The notes under the pieces: model-generated | Seen by the model: only the letters and a program-made list of their open reading frames with translations | Databases searched by the model: none | What the model was told of the DNA's origin: nothing | Shown here: positions 8,875-19,997 of the stretch, piece after piece | Position numbering within the stretch: the first letter of the stretch is position 1 | Layout: every line of letters starts with the position of its first letter | NCBI RefSeq assembly: GCF_000026945.1 | Contig: NC_012863.1 | Span: 1,207,501 to 1,271,500 of the forward strand | Length of the DNA: 64,000 nt | Source of the DNA: Candida dubliniensis CD36 | Taxonomy: Eukaryota; Ascomycota; Pichiomycetes; Serinales; Debaryomycetaceae | Reading direction: 5' to 3' | Program-made: the position numbers and the translations under genes

Positions 8875-11800
8875 TCAACTATACACCGTTGTTGTTGTTG
8901 TTGCTGTTGAATTCAGATTAGGCAAGGTATATGAAGATATGAGTTTCAATTGTTTCACTCTTTGAGACCAAACATTTTTACTACCATGCCAAATACTTGC
9001 AAATATACTTGCTAATAAACTTGTTGATCTTATAAACACTGGTAATTCTCTTTCACTAATTAATTTAAAATGAGATATCCCACAAAATGACGGAACACCA
9101 CCACGTCGATACATTTTCACCTTGAAATATTTTTCCAACAGTTTATCATCTGAAGAAGATGATGAAAATGATGATGATGATGATGTCAAATTATAATCTT
9201 GAGAATAAGTATGAGGAGTAATAACAATACTTAAAAAATTGAATTGACTTTTAATTAAATTGAAATTAAATTCATGACCTGATTCATCATAAAATATATT
9301 GACATGATTATTACCAATATGTCGTTTTTTCAAATCAATCATACGTTGAATATCCATATCAGTTAATTCATTTCCATTCCCATTTTGAGTTTGACCTGTT
9401 TGACCTGTTTGACCTGTTTGTTCATTATTCATCATTGTAGCAACATGAAATATAACTTGAGTATATTTCCCTCGCCAATATCTCGTGAATTCTCCATCAA
9501 TATTATTTTCAGTATCTAATCCACCAGTATAAATACTTTTACATCCTTGTAACTTAATTAAATCACCAATATTACTTAAAAACTTTTGATAATCAATTGA
9601 TCCAATTCGATTACTTAAAACTTCATTTTCTGTCATTTGATTTTTACCAATATAAATTATACCTATTTTATGAAATTCAACACTAGGAATCCGATCTAAC
9701 ACTGATATTGCTCGATTGGTATTTACATCATCAGGTATAAGAATAGGATCAATATTACTTTCAACTAATTGCAGTAAGAAATAGTTTGGTAATACCATAG
9801 GTGATGTATTATTATTGTTCATTGATGAAGGATGATCTAAAGTGATATTGAATTTTGATATCCCAGTTGGTTTACGAATAATTAATTCAGTATCTCCACC
9901 ATATGGTTCAGTTTCAATCGATACTACCAAATTATCAACCATCCATCTATTACAAATACTAGCAGTACTACTATTATTACTACTACCACTACCATTACCA
10001 TTACTTGTATTGGATTTGTTATTGTTACTGGGTAATCGCATTTCCAATGGTAAATCACTAGATGTGAATTTCTTGATAAAATCAAGAAATCCAATAGTTT
10101 GATCTTGTAGGTTTTCATTGCTTTCACTGCATAATTTCAAATTTTTAATAATAAACTGTTGTAATTCAACTCGATCACTCATTTTTAATGTGACAAACCA
10201 GCTAGCAATAATATGATACGATAACATTAATATATATTCCGATAGAATTGGGGTAATTGTTTGTTGTTGTGTCAGTGGGGTTTCTTCAACATCAGCATCA
10301 ACACCATGTTGTTGTATTATTTGTGGCAGATTTTGCTGTTGCAGTTGTTGTTGAGATCTTTTTTCTAAATCTATTGAATATTGAATATACTTAAATGCAA
10401 TTCCAAACCCTTGTTTAAAATCTTCAACAGTGAAATTAGTTGTCAAACTAGGAAGTTGTGATAATGATATTAAAAATTCAAGAGAATGAGCTGCAGCATT
10501 AGCACTAGTTATTCTTGTTTGTAATTTAGTTAAAATTGAATTCAAAAATTTTTTAATTGATAATGGAATTTCATAACAACAAACTGTCAAAATATTAATA
10601 CATGGAACAGCAGTTTTATCCCAAGATCCTAATCCAAATATTAAACTATTCACTACTTGATCTTGATCTGGTTTAGTGAATTTATTGAAATATCCCGTAA
10701 GTGATGATAAACTTCTAACGAAAACAACCTGTAAATCTGCTTTGGTGACTTCAATATTTTGGGTTTTATGAGGTAATTTAAGACTAGAAGGTAAATTCAA
10801 AGTTAATTGATTGCATATAATTTTCCGAAGTTCATTGATTTCTAAATCACAATCATAAAACAATTTTGTATTTGATAATTGACTAACAAAATGAGCCCAA
10901 ACATATGAATATACTTCCCAATCAATATATTGATCCATTATATATAAGACCAATTGAAGCCATTTTTGAATATCAATATAATATTTATCTGTTTCCACAT
11001 CTTTTGCAACTTTAAACAATAGTAAGTTTCGATTAGGTTGGTCAAACAATTCTTCAGGCAAATAATCTACAGTTTCTGGATATACCCACCCCAGTACTTT
11101 TGAACTATCGGAACATGTTGTTGAAATATCTCGACGGAATGCTAATGCTAAACCTGCCATATCACTAGGTTGGGTAAAATAAATATAGTTTTCCGTTGTC
11201 GATCTAATTCGAACCAAACATTTAGCAATTATCAACAATACATTACCATTATGTTTCGATAAATTGGCTATTTCTATCAAAAAATTATAACAATCTTGAG
11301 CTCTTTCCGGAGTTGCCTTAATAAATGTTGTACATAATAATTTAGTTATTGCTTCTGTGAATTCTATACTTCCATGTTCTTGTACAGTACCCAGTGTACG
11401 GGTAGACGTTACAAAACTCAGGGTGATCAGACCTTCAAAAACTAGATGCAGTGATTTCGGTGGTGCTTGAGGAGGTTGAAATAAGGGTAAAAACACGGTC
11501 ACCAATTGTTTGAATATTGTATTGGGACATTTCAAAAACACAACACCAAATAAGTTATTAATCAAATACCTCAACAACTCTTCATTTGTTTCACGTAACG
11601 ATCTCTTTGCTATTTCTAAAATAATTTCGTATTTGATATCATTATCGTTAAATATTGCAACAGAAGTATTATACGCATCCAAGATAACTTGAAGACACCT
11701 CATTTTCACTGTCACATCAATATTAACGGGGAAATAAAAATGATTCAATAATTTCATGGAATTTTCTCGCCAAAATGGATTAAGCAAACTGCACATTTTA

Positions 11801-13317
11801 TTATCAGAATAATATTGTAAAACAAATATAATAGTATTAATCGGTAAATATTCAATATAATTTGTGAAAAAATTAATCAATTTATCTTTAGGAGTAAACA
11901 ATTCTTGACTTTCATATAACGATTGCAATGATAAACATATACTTTGGAAACAACTCTTATCTTGTTCAGTATCTACTTTTAACAAATTGAAAATATCATA
12001 CATTGAATTAGAAGAGTACCATAATTGGAAAGGGAATATTTTATCAATGGAATCATTAAATGAAATTTCAAAGTTGTCAATATAAGAATCTTTAGCTAAA
12101 AGTCTATCAATACAATCCAAAAATACTGAATTTATAATATCTATACCAAAACTTAATGCAACTTTAAATGAATTCAATATTTGTACTTGCAGGATTTCAA
12201 ATATATTTTCATTTCGTGATAAACCAGATTGTACTTGGAAATTTCTTATTAATTTTACTGATCCCGTACATGCATATACTGATTGTAACCCTTCTGCAGA
12301 ATCTATTTTGTAAAGATTTATATCTGGGCTTTGAATATTGTCACATAAAGAATTTATAATGTCACGATACGTATGATCATGACAAAGATTCTTAACACAA
12401 CCCCATACTGATGAACTAATACCTTTATCTAAACTCAGTCCATAAATGGTTGCCAAAAACTTGACCATTTGTGGTATACATTCTTTGGGGACTTGTCCAT
12501 ATATTGATAACGAATTGATGATATCTATAATCGCCAATAATATTAGTTTGTTATTAGATTTGGTTTCAATAATCTTATTAATTATCCAAATGACCATATT
12601 CTCACTGAAAACAGTATAATTGAATTTGATACAATTTCTCGTGAATTCAATTACTCTATATATATTAGCAAACTTTTCATCATTCTCTTTAGTTGTAATA
12701 TCTTGAATCTCTGTTTGAAAATTGTAAACTGCCAGTAATTCAATCGCAACAGTTAAACAATTTTCCAAAAAAATATATAGATTATTTCTATCTTCATATA
12801 TTATAAAATCATAAATATCTCTTCCTTCACCAGTTAACACTAGTAAGGCTTTTAAAAATAAATCAAAATCGGGATCAAATTTATTATCTTGAAATATACA
12901 ACATTTGAAAATATCATTAAAATATCGTATTCTTGTCCCCACAGACGTTAAATCATCTTTCTTTATACATGCATTTAATAATTCTAACGTTGCTCGTCGA
13001 AGATCTCGTGAATGTTTTATATTTTTAATGTCGCAATTCTTACGAGCAACGTACCATATTTCAGGAATTGATGAAATCAGATAATTTTTAATTGATTCAA
13101 TTAATTTTTTAACTGCTTGTAATTTAACACTTGATGACGATGAAGTTTGTAATTGATCAATAAGGTTTTGTAAATCTTGGCCACCACCTACAACTGTTGG
13201 ATTGATGGTGACAGGAACTCGTTTAGTGGATGGTGATTGTTTAAATGATTTAGTAATGGATTTGAAAACACTTCCAAGTCCTCCTGAGGAACTAAAACTA
13301 GGATGATATGTAGACAT
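8875..13317 (-). CDS. TSC2: Tuberin (Tsc2) homologue, Rheb GTPase-activating protein
   Basis: A 1480-residue protein with an ATG at 13317-13315. Most of it is alpha-helical solenoid, matching the tuberin N-terminal and middle regions. The C-terminal part (about residues 1240-1460) is a Rap/Tuberin GAP domain. It includes KKRHIGNNHVNIFYDESG, with the catalytic asparagine thumb expected at N1336, then QFNFLSIVITPH and a C-terminal segment (PVFIRSTSLLASIF) aligning with the end of human tuberin. Tsc2 keeps the Ras-like GTPase Rheb (Rhb1) inactive and so restrains TORC1 when nutrients are poor. S. cerevisiae lacks it, while Candida and fission yeast keep it. A three-fold QTG repeat and an Asn/Ser-rich linker (about 1095-1120) are local low-complexity inserts. 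The Tsc1 partner is not in the window. Confidence 0.9.
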   Translation of the reverse strand: MSTYHPSFSSSGGLGSVFKSITKSFKQSPSTKRVPVTINPTVVGGGQDLQNLIDQLQTSSSSSVKLQAVKKLIESIKNYLISSIPEIWYVARKNCDIKNIKHSRDLRRATLELLNACIKKDDLTSVGTRIRYFNDIFKCCIFQDNKFDPDFDLFLKALLVLTGEGRDIYDFIIYEDRNNLYIFLENCLTVAIELLAVYNFQTEIQDITTKENDEKFANIYRVIEFTRNCIKFNYTVFSENMVIWIINKIIETKSNNKLILLAIIDIINSLSIYGQVPKECIPQMVKFLATIYGLSLDKGISSSVWGCVKNLCHDHTYRDIINSLCDNIQSPDINLYKIDSAEGLQSVYACTGSVKLIRNFQVQSGLSRNENIFEILQVQILNSFKVALSFGIDIINSVFLDCIDRLLAKDSYIDNFEISFNDSIDKIFPFQLWYSSNSMYDIFNLLKVDTEQDKSCFQSICLSLQSLYESQELFTPKDKLINFFTNYIEYLPINTIIFVLQYYSDNKMCSLLNPFWRENSMKLLNHFYFPVNIDVTVKMRCLQVILDAYNTSVAIFNDNDIKYEIILEIAKRSLRETNEELLRYLINNLFGVVFLKCPNTIFKQLVTVFLPLFQPPQAPPKSLHLVFEGLITLSFVTSTRTLGTVQEHGSIEFTEAITKLLCTTFIKATPERAQDCYNFLIEIANLSKHNGNVLLIIAKCLVRIRSTTENYIYFTQPSDMAGLALAFRRDISTTCSDSSKVLGWVYPETVDYLPEELFDQPNRNLLLFKVAKDVETDKYYIDIQKWLQLVLYIMDQYIDWEVYSYVWAHFVSQLSNTKLFYDCDLEINELRKIICNQLTLNLPSSLKLPHKTQNIEVTKADLQVVFVRSLSSLTGYFNKFTKPDQDQVVNSLIFGLGSWDKTAVPCINILTVCCYEIPLSIKKFLNSILTKLQTRITSANAAAHSLEFLISLSQLPSLTTNFTVEDFKQGFGIAFKYIQYSIDLEKRSQQQLQQQNLPQIIQQHGVDADVEETPLTQQQTITPILSEYILMLSYHIIASWFVTLKMSDRVELQQFIIKNLKLCSESNENLQDQTIGFLDFIKKFTSSDLPLEMRLPSNNNKSNTSNGNGSGSSNNSSTASICNRWMVDNLVVSIETEPYGGDTELIIRKPTGISKFNITLDHPSSMNNNNTSPMVLPNYFLLQLVESNIDPILIPDDVNTNRAISVLDRIPSVEFHKIGIIYIGKNQMTENEVLSNRIGSIDYQKFLSNIGDLIKLQGCKSIYTGGLDTENNIDGEFTRYWRGKYTQVIFHVATMMNNEQTGQTGQTGQTQNGNGNELTDMDIQRMIDLKKRHIGNNHVNIFYDESGHEFNFNLIKSQFNFLSIVITPHTYSQDYNLTSSSSSFSSSSSDDKLLEKYFKVKMYRRGGVPSFCGISHFKLISERELPVFIRSTSLLASIFASIWHGSKNVWSQRVKQLKLISSYTLPNLNSTATTTTTVYS

Positions 13318-13623
13318 TTATTCATTCAATGTAGCCCAAAAAAAAAAAAAAGAAAAGAAAATATAATATAATATCAACAATTGAAGGTTGGATATTGATT
13401 TTATTGTAGTATTCTTGGTTCAAGGTTCGGCCTTTCTCTTCTTTTTCTGTGTGTGGCTTTTGCTTGTAATTTTTTTTTTTTTTTTTTCCATTTTTGGTTT
13501 GACCTTTCGTTCTCAAACAAAATGAATGAATGTTACAATATGGCACAACAACAACAACAACTTATAATTCTACAACTACTACATTGTCAATTGTACATTA
13601 TCTATAATCATAATAGTTCCTAT
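13318..13623. other. TSC2 upstream region / permease 3' flank
   Basis: A 306-bp spacer between two leftward genes, so it carries the TSC2 promoter and permease 3' end. It has an A13 run after 13337, a T17 run near 13470 and a CAA repeat near 13547. No gene is seen. Confidence 0.4.
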
Positions 13624-15489
13624 TTAACACCAGAAATGATAAGCTCTATACCAAAATGGTTTATTCCTTAAAACTTCTTTTTCCTCTTGTAATTCTCTTT
13701 TTAATGCCTCAAGATCAGTTTCTTTTCTACCACTATCAATATCAATATCACGACTTCTAATAAACACAATCCAATTGTTTCTCCACAATTTATGTCCAAA
13801 ATAAAATAAAACTAAAATCACAAACCCAAGATATGTTTCAAAGAAACTTTTGGCATTAGGTTTTTCACCTAATGGGAAAATTGCTAACCAAAATTCAGCT
13901 ATCAAAACCAACACATTCAATATAATACCAAACCAAGAACCAATGACTCCAGTTTGAGATACAAATGTCAACTCATCAGTGTTTCTTCCTTGAACGTGCA
14001 AAGCCCGTCTAAATCTAATATGAGAAATACAGATACATAACCAAGTGAAAATACTCGATAACCCAGAAATTGACAATAACCAAGTAAACACTTCGTCTTC
14101 TTTCCCACTGGCAGCAATAAAACTTAATAATCCAAATACATTAGTTATAAGAATAGCGACTAATGGACGACCAGCACGATCAACGTATCCACATATTTTA
14201 GGAGCAAGATTTTGTTCAGCAAGTGATACAAGAGTACGTGAAGTTGCATATACCGATGAAGACCCCACAGATATCACTGAGATCAAAATAACAGAGTTCA
14301 TCACTGAGGCAAGACCACTAATTCCACCTTCTTGTATAGCAATGACAAATGGAGATGCCGAGACATCAGATGCACCCAAAAGTCTTGGATTATCATATGG
14401 AACCAAAAATGTAATCAAAGTAATACTAACAACGTAAAACAACAAGATTCTCCAAAATACTTGTTTACATGCTTTTGGTAATGCCTTACGAGGGTTTTCA
14501 GCTTCAGCCAGAGTTAACCCCGTCAATTCAGTACCAGCAAAACTAAATGCTGCGGTGATAAATGTACTACTTACTCCTTTAAATCCATTAGCAAATGCCC
14601 CTGGATCATGCCAAAATTTAGTCCCGTGATGAACTCCATTAGGTGCACCACCTGCTGCCAATACAATTGAGAGAATAATAAATCCAACAACAGCAATAAC
14701 TTTTAAAGAACTAAGAATAAATTCGACTTCTCCATATAAACGAACTCCAAAAAAATTAATTGATGTGACCGTGACATAAAAAATTATTACCCAAACATCA
14801 GGGTTAATTTCAGTATTCCAATATTGAATAGTCATAGAAGCAGCAACCAATTCCAAGGGGAGTAAAACCAAATATTGTAAAACATAATTCCAAGCAACAC
14901 TAAACCCAACACTTGGATCAATAAATCTACTAAATAAAACATTAAATCCACCACTAACAGGGAAAGTAACTGCTAATTCAGCCATTGCTTGAACAGTACA
15001 TAAAATAGAAATCCCACTCAATATCCAGGCAATCAATATACCACCAGGTCCACCAGTGGCTAATGCACCACCAGTACCAATTAAAAGCCCACTACCAATC
15101 GATGAAGCAATAGCAATCATTTGTAAATGTCTATTCTTTAATTTTCTTTTCAAATTTGATTTGGAACTGTTTATATTAATACGTTGAATTTCAGTTAATT
15201 CTTCAGTGGAATTGTAATATCCACCAGCATCTTCTTCTTCATCATCATCACGATAACGCATGGCAAGTTTTTCATTTTCTATTGCTGGTTTGAAAGAGTC
15301 GACAAAATTCAGCCATTTCGATCCACTACTACTACTGGTACCGGTATTTGATTCTGGTTGTTGTTGTTGTGGTGGTGATGTTCGTTGTCGTTGTTGTTGT
15401 TGTTGTGAGCTGGTTTCTCCTGTACTTGGAGATAGTAAATCTGTCAATGCTATGCTCGAGGTATTCTCCTCACAGTATTTCTTCGACAT
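13624..15489 (-). CDS. GAP5: General amino acid permease, YAT/APC family
   Basis: A 621-residue plasma-membrane transporter with an ATG at 15489-15487. An approximately 115-residue cytosolic leader is rich in Gln, Ser and acidic residues. Twelve hydrophobic segments follow. The first carries the amino-acid-permease signature [24 protein letters not shown], and later ones include [25 protein letters not shown]. The C-terminal tail is hydrophilic, acidic then basic, ending WYRAYHFWC, like the Gap1/Agp1 group with a Trp/Cys end. It imports amino acids by proton symport; the substrate range cannot be told from sequence. A Gcn4-type TGACTCA lies 384 bp upstream. The symbol GAP5 rests on my memory of the C. 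albicans gene order near CBR1 and is less certain than the family. Confidence 0.85.
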   Translation of the reverse strand: MSKKYCEENTSSIALTDLLSPSTGETSSQQQQQRQRTSPPQQQQPESNTGTSSSSGSKWLNFVDSFKPAIENEKLAMRYRDDDEEEDAGGYYNSTEELTEIQRININSSKSNLKRKLKNRHLQMIAIASSIGSGLLIGTGGALATGGPGGILIAWILSGISILCTVQAMAELAVTFPVSGGFNVLFSRFIDPSVGFSVAWNYVLQYLVLLPLELVAASMTIQYWNTEINPDVWVIIFYVTVTSINFFGVRLYGEVEFILSSLKVIAVVGFIILSIVLAAGGAPNGVHHGTKFWHDPGAFANGFKGVSSTFITAAFSFAGTELTGLTLAEAENPRKALPKACKQVFWRILLFYVVSITLITFLVPYDNPRLLGASDVSASPFVIAIQEGGISGLASVMNSVILISVISVGSSSVYATSRTLVSLAEQNLAPKICGYVDRAGRPLVAILITNVFGLLSFIAASGKEDEVFTWLLSISGLSSIFTWLCICISHIRFRRALHVQGRNTDELTFVSQTGVIGSWFGIILNVLVLIAEFWLAIFPLGEKPNAKSFFETYLGFVILVLFYFGHKLWRNNWIVFIRSRDIDIDSGRKETDLEALKRELQEEKEVLRNKPFWYRAYHFWC

Positions 15490-16102
15490 TGGCTAAATAA
15501 TAAAAAAAAACTATGCTTATAAGCTTGCTGTATTGTAGTTTATAGAAAAAAGAAAGAGAAAACGAAGAAGAGGAAGAGGAAGAAGTCAAAAAAAGAAGGG
15601 GGAAAGTTAAGAAGAATCAATTAAATAAGGTGACAAAACATTCAATATTGAAATCCCAAATGCCTTAAATGAAAATTTCTTTCTTTTTCCTGGTTGCCGC
15701 TTTCCTGTATATAAGTTTGCAGCTTTTTATGCGATGCCAAATGGTTTTGTTTGGTTGGTTGGTGTGAATTTCTTTTTTTTTTTTTTTTTTCGGGCTAAGC
15801 GCGGTGTTAAAACTTGCAACTGTGGTAGCAGCGGGGCGGCAACCGCGACAAAATATGGGACAGAATCAAAATTGACTCATAACGGGTCATAGTTCAATCA
15901 ACAGTGTGATAGATTATGCTTTACAGGATAGTTTGTAGCAAGTTTTCAACTGGAATACAACACCCATAAACTGGTCTGAAAAAATTAAACTGTATATTAA
16001 ATTAAAATCACCTCTAAGAAATAAATCAAACCTATACTCATTAATTAATTAAAAACCCAAGAATAATCACATTAAACATATACAAAGAGACTTCTCTCCC
16101 AA
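15490..16102. promoter_or_regulatory. Permease promoter region / VPS62-like 3' flank
   Basis: A 613-bp spacer between two leftward genes, so most is upstream of the permease. It has GA-rich purine tracts (about 15545-15610), a T18 run near 15773, a small GC-rich patch (about 15790-15850), and the TGACTCA described separately. No extra gene is seen. Confidence 0.45.
15873..15879. promoter_or_regulatory. Gcn4-type site upstream of amino acid permease
   Basis: An exact TGACTCA, the consensus for Gcn4-family bZIP factors that switch on amino-acid genes under starvation. It is 384 bp upstream of the permease ATG. Binding is inferred; the position and the target class fit. Confidence 0.5.
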
Positions 16103-17428
16103 TTAATCCAATAGATTGGCTATAAAACAAATTCCTCCACCCCACATTATACTTTGTATTGATTTCTTTAACCATATTGGTCTAATATTATTAGTTAATC
16201 GTGCACAATTGAACCCTTCTGATTCAACGCCTACCCCCCATTCAATATCATTACGGACATTACAAACTTTCCAAAAATTCCACCATTGGGCACTTTCACA
16301 TGGTTCCAATCTCATTAAATTCTTACTTAATGGACCAGTGGGACCTTCAATATATTTATATCCACCAACAAATGAATATACTTGTCGAGAATCCTTTCTT
16401 GAAAGAGTATCATCACCCCAATGACCACTAAATGATAACCAATTCCCATAATCCCATTCTCTTCCAACATGTCTTGGATTGGAATTGTTACCTGGATATA
16501 CATGTTTCCCATCAAAAGTGTAACATAAATAATTTAATGATGGATTCCATAATGGACCTCTATCGGTGAAATCACTCAATATAGTATATGGTAAATCATG
16601 AGGGTGTTGTCCCACACTGGGATAATTTGCATGAGTACCTCTAGCACTGAATATAATAGGATGGTTGGGGTCTAAAGAGTATTTTTCCAAATTATCATAA
16701 TAATACCCTCCACCACCACTATGAGCAGACATCCATACTATTACTGGTTCCCCCTTGTAATATCTCACTAATGAATGTTCCCAATCACCCACGTGGTTTC
16801 CATATGGACCTTGTCCCATTACATAAGGTCCTAAATTGAAAGAATAAAAATAAAACCAAAATGCATCTACCCATCCATTCCCCTTATCAACAACAATCAA
16901 CGTAGCTGGAGCATCTTTGATTTCTCCATTAATCAAACTAGGTTTGTTTTTCAATCCTGTGATCCATTCAGGATCAGCATCAAAATCACTATTAGCAGTG
17001 AGAAACAAATCAGTACTATTAGGTAAATGAGCTAATTTATCTAAATTCATATTTGTTTCCGTTCCAGGATATATTGAACCATTTCTCCAAGTGACATGGA
17101 AATTGGTAACAAATTTCTTAACATCATAAGGGAAATATCTTTCTTCACTATAAAGATGTACCAAGGGAGCATATTTAATAACATAATCAGGGATTTCGCC
17201 TGGTTTCAAAGTCTTTTGAGTGTCGTTAGGTGGACTTACTATTGGTGGATAGTCTTTATAAAATAAAGGATTATGTAAAATGTTCTCTATTTTAATCTCT
17301 CGTGATTCATCATTAAGAGTGCTTTGAATATAACTATTAGCTCCAACGTCAAAGTATTCTGGATTACTTGTTAAACAAAATGGTAATGATAGCAGAAGTA
17401 TAGTTAATAAGCCCGTGGTGGTCATCAT
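16103..17428 (-). CDS. Secreted Vps62-family protein (DUF946-like)
   Basis: A 441-residue protein starting MMTTTGLLTILLLSLPFCL, a clear signal peptide. The in-frame GTG three codons upstream is not used as start. The body carries family-like segments: YAPLVHLYSEERYFPYDVKKF, WFYFYSFNLGP near residue 190, VGDWEHSLVRY, FSARGTHANYP and the C-terminal WGDD motif region. This pattern fits the Vps62/TDA6 group of yeast. S. cerevisiae VPS62 was named from a vacuolar-sorting screen, and the biochemical activity is unknown. The conserved Asp, His and Trp residues suggest an enzyme or carbohydrate-binding fold, but that is inference. A CACGTG lies just before the start (17435-17440). Confidence 0.8.
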   Translation of the reverse strand: MMTTTGLLTILLLSLPFCLTSNPEYFDVGANSYIQSTLNDESREIKIENILHNPLFYKDYPPIVSPPNDTQKTLKPGEIPDYVIKYAPLVHLYSEERYFPYDVKKFVTNFHVTWRNGSIYPGTETNMNLDKLAHLPNSTDLFLTANSDFDADPEWITGLKNKPSLINGEIKDAPATLIVVDKGNGWVDAFWFYFYSFNLGPYVMGQGPYGNHVGDWEHSLVRYYKGEPVIVWMSAHSGGGGYYYDNLEKYSLDPNHPIIFSARGTHANYPSVGQHPHDLPYTILSDFTDRGPLWNPSLNYLCYTFDGKHVYPGNNSNPRHVGREWDYGNWLSFSGHWGDDTLSRKDSRQVYSFVGGYKYIEGPTGPLSKNLMRLEPCESAQWWNFWKVCNVRNDIEWGVGVESEGFNCARLTNNIRPIWLKKSIQSIMWGGGICFIANLLD

Positions 17429-18401
17429 GGTTGGCACGTGTAATAATAGTTATAGTAGTATAATACACCAAAAAAAACTAAAGTAGCCAGTTTTATATGA
17501 TATGGGGAGACTAACTAAGCTGGCTTGAGGAATGGCAAAACAAACAAAAAATAAAACTCCAACAAGAAATAAGAAAATGAATTAGATTAGTATTAATAAT
17601 ATGTGGTTTATATGAAGAGAAATATCTCCTTGGTAGAGTATACTTTAAAAAATAAAAAGAAATATCATTCAAGTAATAAATAACAACTCGGAGAGAAGAC
17701 AATTATGTATGCATGACACACTCGCCCTCCCTCATCGTATAGAATTCGGTTTGGTTGGGTGTCGGGGAGTGTCCCTACCAGATACTCTCGGCTTGTTTAT
17801 ATATATATAACCGAATATGATTTTGACGTTACAACAACAAGCCGGAACATCCTAGAGATATTCTATTCCTGACCGTTTTTTATACACTTGATTGGCATAA
17901 AACAATCGTTCACTAAAAGTAATATTGTTGATGTTTTTCAATCACAAGTTATAATGTTTGAAACAACAGCTTCTAATATAGATTAATGATCAAGGACTGT
18001 AGGATGAACCCCACGTTATGTTGGGTGGTTTATAGATATGCTTTATAAAATGTCAGAACACTAGAGAAAGTTGCAAGTAATACAGGCCGTTTCCAATTCA
18101 GTAGAGAGAAATTCATTTTCCCACTATTTAACATGTTCCAGTATCCTCAACACGTGATATTCTAGAGATATACGATAAATCCGAATTCTATATGAACCCT
18201 TTGTTTATCATAAATAAATGGACAAAGAAACACACTCAGGGTCGGTCCCAACAAATCACAAGAAGAGATTACAAAAAAAAAAGTTTCTATCGTTCAATTC
18301 AATTCAAAATATCTAGAAGTCGTAATAAAACTGTAAACCTTGCAATATAGATACAGATCTTTTTCTTTCTTTGTTATGATGCGCCGTCTCCTCTTCTCCA
18401 T
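17429..18401. other. Intergenic region between VPS62-like gene and CBR1
   Basis: A 973-bp spacer between leftward genes: promoter of the VPS62-like gene and 3' flank of CBR1. It contains a TATATATATATA-type tract near 17799 and a CACGTG at 18151-18156. Only short open frames occur and I accept none as genes. Confidence 0.4.
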
Positions 18402-19286
18402 TTAAAAGACAAACACTTGATCACCTAATTTAGAAACTGGTTTTGCTTTTTGGAATCCTAATTCAAGAGCAGCTTTTTTCATAGCACTAACCATTGGTGG
18501 AGGACCACACAATAACAAGTTAGTGTCATTTGAAGCCTTTGGTAAATGAGTATCAATGATTTCTGGAGTAACAAATCCAACTGAGCCTTGCCAATTAGCT
18601 GGAGCTTCATTCAAAACGTAATGGATCTTTAATCTATCTGGGTGTCTAATAGCAAAATTGTCTAATTCTTCTTTCAATAAAATATCTGATTCAGTAACAT
18701 TAGCATAAACTAAATGAATTTTAGTTTTATCATCAGGGTTCTTCAAAATAGCACTAATGATTTGATACATTGGTGCAATACCAGTACCACCAGCAATCAT
18801 ACCAAAACTTTTAACCATATTTGGAGTATAAGTGAAAAACCCTTTTGGACCTCTGATTTCAATATGTTCGCCAACATTCTTTCCTGCAACGTGTCTAGAG
18901 ATGTTACCATTTTCATAAGTTTTAATTAATAAATCAAAGTGACCCAATTGATCATCAGTAGAAATTGGAGTGTATGAACGAACAACTTCTTTACCGTCAA
19001 TAGTAGCACCAATAGAAATATGTTGACCAATTGGTAATCCTAATCTATCAGTCAGTTTTGGTAACCCAAATCTATAAATTGCTGAGTTATGACTGACTCT
19101 GATTTTTTCAATAAGAGGGAATTTTTGAAACTCATCTGGTTTTAAAACTGGTTTAAGTTTCTTGGATTGTTGAAGGAAATAATATCCAATAAATACACTA
19201 ATAATAGTGGCAACAGTAGCAAATACAATCAATGGGTTTGGTTCAGAAACAGTTTCAACAGGAGGAACAGTAGTAGCTTCAGACAT
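18402..19286 (-). CDS. CBR1: NADH-cytochrome b5 reductase
   Basis: A 294-residue flavoprotein; the ATG at 19286-19284 (MSEATTVPP) is chosen over an upstream TTG frame. Residues 18-38 form an N-terminal membrane anchor. The FAD-binding motif RSYTPIS is at 103-109, and GPKGFF at 146-151. The NADH-binding [11 protein letters not shown] is at 166-176 and CGPPPM at 260-265. The protein moves electrons from NADH to cytochrome b5 on the ER or outer mitochondrial membrane. It serves fatty-acid desaturation, sterol synthesis and related reductions. Length and motif order match yeast Cbr1. It is downstream of TPA1 on the same strand, separated by 711 bp. Confidence 0.93.
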   Translation of the reverse strand: MSEATTVPPVETVSEPNPLIVFATVATIISVFIGYYFLQQSKKLKPVLKPDEFQKFPLIEKIRVSHNSAIYRFGLPKLTDRLGLPIGQHISIGATIDGKEVVRSYTPISTDDQLGHFDLLIKTYENGNISRHVAGKNVGEHIEIRGPKGFFTYTPNMVKSFGMIAGGTGIAPMYQIISAILKNPDDKTKIHLVYANVTESDILLKEELDNFAIRHPDRLKIHYVLNEAPANWQGSVGFVTPEIIDTHLPKASNDTNLLLCGPPPMVSAMKKAALELGFQKAKPVSKLGDQVFVF

Positions 19287-19997
19287 GATGCTTTTGTTGG
19301 CAATTCTTGATCTTTTCAACGAATGGAATGAATTGAATAAAGAAAGAGTTTGTTGATGGGAAAAGTTTAAAAACAAAAAAAAAAAAAAAAATCAAATGCT
19401 TAAAATATTTTCTTTCTCTTTTTCGTTTTCTTAAGTCGTCTTGTGAATTGTGATGAAGAAAAATTATTATCGACTGATATTAAAATATCTCATGATTATA
19501 AAGAGTTTTTCATTAATCCCTCTTTTGTTTTCTTTCAAATCTCTCTTTCATATAATTAGGATTATGATTTTCAATAATTTGAATCAACCATTCTTGATGT
19601 AGTGTTTGATACCCTGATATCTACTTTTTATCCCATTCTCGTGAAACTTGTCCTAATTCGGCATTGATTTCCACCACTGCCACCCGCTTCCTCTTTTGAA
19701 TTATTATCTCTAATGCACAATATTATCCTCTCCTTATAATTCATATCTTAACAGGGAGTATGTATGAGGGGGGGAAATTTAGATCTAAAACTTGCGCTAT
19801 TACGCTTCCTTGATATCAAGCCATTAATAGTTTGCCCAGATCTGCCCCTTTTCCTTCTCCCAACTACAGTTATTCTATTTCATTTGTATAATTTGATAGT
19901 GGATCTTGTACATATTGAGTCATAATATTTCATCCTATAAATTTATAAATTGGTGCAACTACAATGGAAGCTATACTTCTATGTATTTATAAAATCT
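19287..19997. other. Intergenic region CBR1 / TPA1 with a coding-like stretch
   Basis: A 711-bp spacer between two leftward genes, containing the CBR1 promoter. A minus-strand frame from 19722 to the TAA at 19515-19513 looks protein-like but is broken by a TAG at 19623-19621. Its second half reads HQEWLIQIIENHNPNYMKER. A short ATG frame (MTQYVQDPLSNYTNEIE) starts at 19923 on the same strand. A poly-A/T tract lies just before the CBR1 leader. I cannot join these pieces with convincing splice sites. Confidence 0.4.

Noticed and set aside
13453..13671. A 72-codon plus frame overlapping the permease 3' end
   Set aside because: It starts in a poly-T run and enters the permease antisense; no independent support.
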